This document shows, piece by piece, positions 63,708 to 64,000 of a DNA stretch of 64,000 bases. Both the position numbers and the translations under genes were made by a program. This stretch comes from Apostichopus japonicus (Eukaryota > Echinodermata > Holothuroidea > Aspidochirotida > Stichopodidae), in the NCBI RefSeq assembly GCF_037975245.1, contig NC_092582.1, positions 11,634,001 through 11,698,000 of the forward strand. Direction: 5' to 3'. Positions within the stretch are counted from its first letter, which is position 1. Every line of letters begins with the position of its first letter. A model generated the notes under the pieces. It was given only the letters and a program-made list of their open reading frames with translations. It was not told the origin of the DNA and made no database searches.

Positions 63708-63733
<26 letters not shown>
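63446..63733. other. unique flank after block copy 2
   Basis: Homology to block copy 1 has ended. No gene is visible. A TA run at 63706-63733 precedes the palindrome. Confidence 0.5.
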
Positions 63734-63738
<5 letters not shown>

Positions 63739-63876
63739 GAACACTAGTAGTTGTTACTCGGAGTTTCACGCGTTATAGCGATCTTCAGACAACTCAGACA
63801 ACTTCAGACAACAAGAGTTGTCTGAAGATCGCTATAACGCGTGAAACTCCGAGTAACAACTACTAGTGTTCCACTA
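63734..63876. mobile_element. perfect 62-bp-stem palindrome in TA repeats
   Basis: Arms 63734-63795 and 63815-63876 are exact reverse complements. The 19-nt spacer is built of CAGACAAC-like words. Each arm contains CTGAAGA ... GTGAAAC on one strand. TA repeats flank both sides (63706-63733 and 63897-63972). It resembles an inverted retroelement-end or foldback MITE. The exactness implies recent formation or strong conversion. Confidence 0.8.
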
Positions 63877-63890
63877 GTCTCATCTAGTAT

Positions 63891-63896
<6 letters not shown>

Positions 63897-63946
<50 letters not shown>

Positions 63947-64000
63947 ATATAATTATATATATATATATAATTATATATATATAGAGATAGAGATAGATAT
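63897..64000. repeat. TA/TATAAT-rich terminal tract
   Basis: TA runs with interspersed TTATA/AATTA, ending in GAGATAGAGATAG at the window edge. Confidence 0.9.

Overview
This window looks like genomic DNA from an echinoderm, most likely a sea cucumber (holothurian). It is AT-rich and intron-rich, full of microsatellites, MITEs, tRNA-derived SINEs and LINE remnants. Its recognisable host genes are seven copies of one small secreted cysteine-rich family, the PSP94 / beta-microseminoprotein-like family. As far as I recall, a tandemly expanded PSP94-like family was reported in the Apostichopus japonicus genome and linked to visceral regeneration. The species call is inference; the gene family and its tandem layout are read directly from the sequence.

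All seven genes are on the minus strand and share one architecture. Exon 1 encodes a signal peptide, a short acidic segment (often LPDVE) and the first cysteine, and ends in phase 1. Exon 2 carries the C-x2-C-x-C and CC core and ends in phase 2. Exon 3 holds the last cysteines and the stop. Every splice junction I propose has GT/AG and keeps frame. A TATA box lies about 95-110 bp upstream of each ATG; in gene 5 it is mutated. From low to high coordinate the genes are: gene 1 (5399-8165), gene 2 = A (13718-17805), gene 3 = B (21939-24849), gene 4 = C (27439-31092), gene 5 = A' (46165-49860), gene 6 = B' (53234-57155) and gene 7 = C' (59637-63295). Genes 2-4 and 5-7 are two copies of one three-gene block (about 12783-31241 and 45238-63445, offset about 32.2 kb). 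The A and C parts are nearly identical between copies and the B part is strongly diverged.

Region by region: 1-5.4 kb is non-genic, with a hAT-like MITE, a SINE and a minisatellite. 5.4-8.3 kb is gene 1. 8.3-12.8 kb is a repeat field with SINEs, several tandem repeats and a 120-bp satellite with phased G runs. 12.8-31.2 kb is block copy 1. 31.2-45.2 kb is a 14-kb insertion-rich spacer. It holds a broken three-exon gene encoding only a P2RX7 C-terminal (ballast)-like domain, a roughly 196-copy perfect TATC microsatellite, and an apparent DNA element bounded by clusters of TTGGGYAA motifs. Inside that element are a decayed RTE-clade LINE and a remnant resembling the C-terminus of SAMD3-like proteins. 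45.2-63.4 kb is block copy 2. The last 0.5 kb ends in a perfect 62-bp-stem palindrome embedded in TA repeats.

The genes probably act as a dose- and sequence-diversified set of secreted disulfide-rich proteins. Gene 6 is the oddest: an in-frame 9-bp repeat in exon 2 inserts a (Thr-Asn-Asp)4 loop that creates four N-glycosylation sequons inside the cysteine core.
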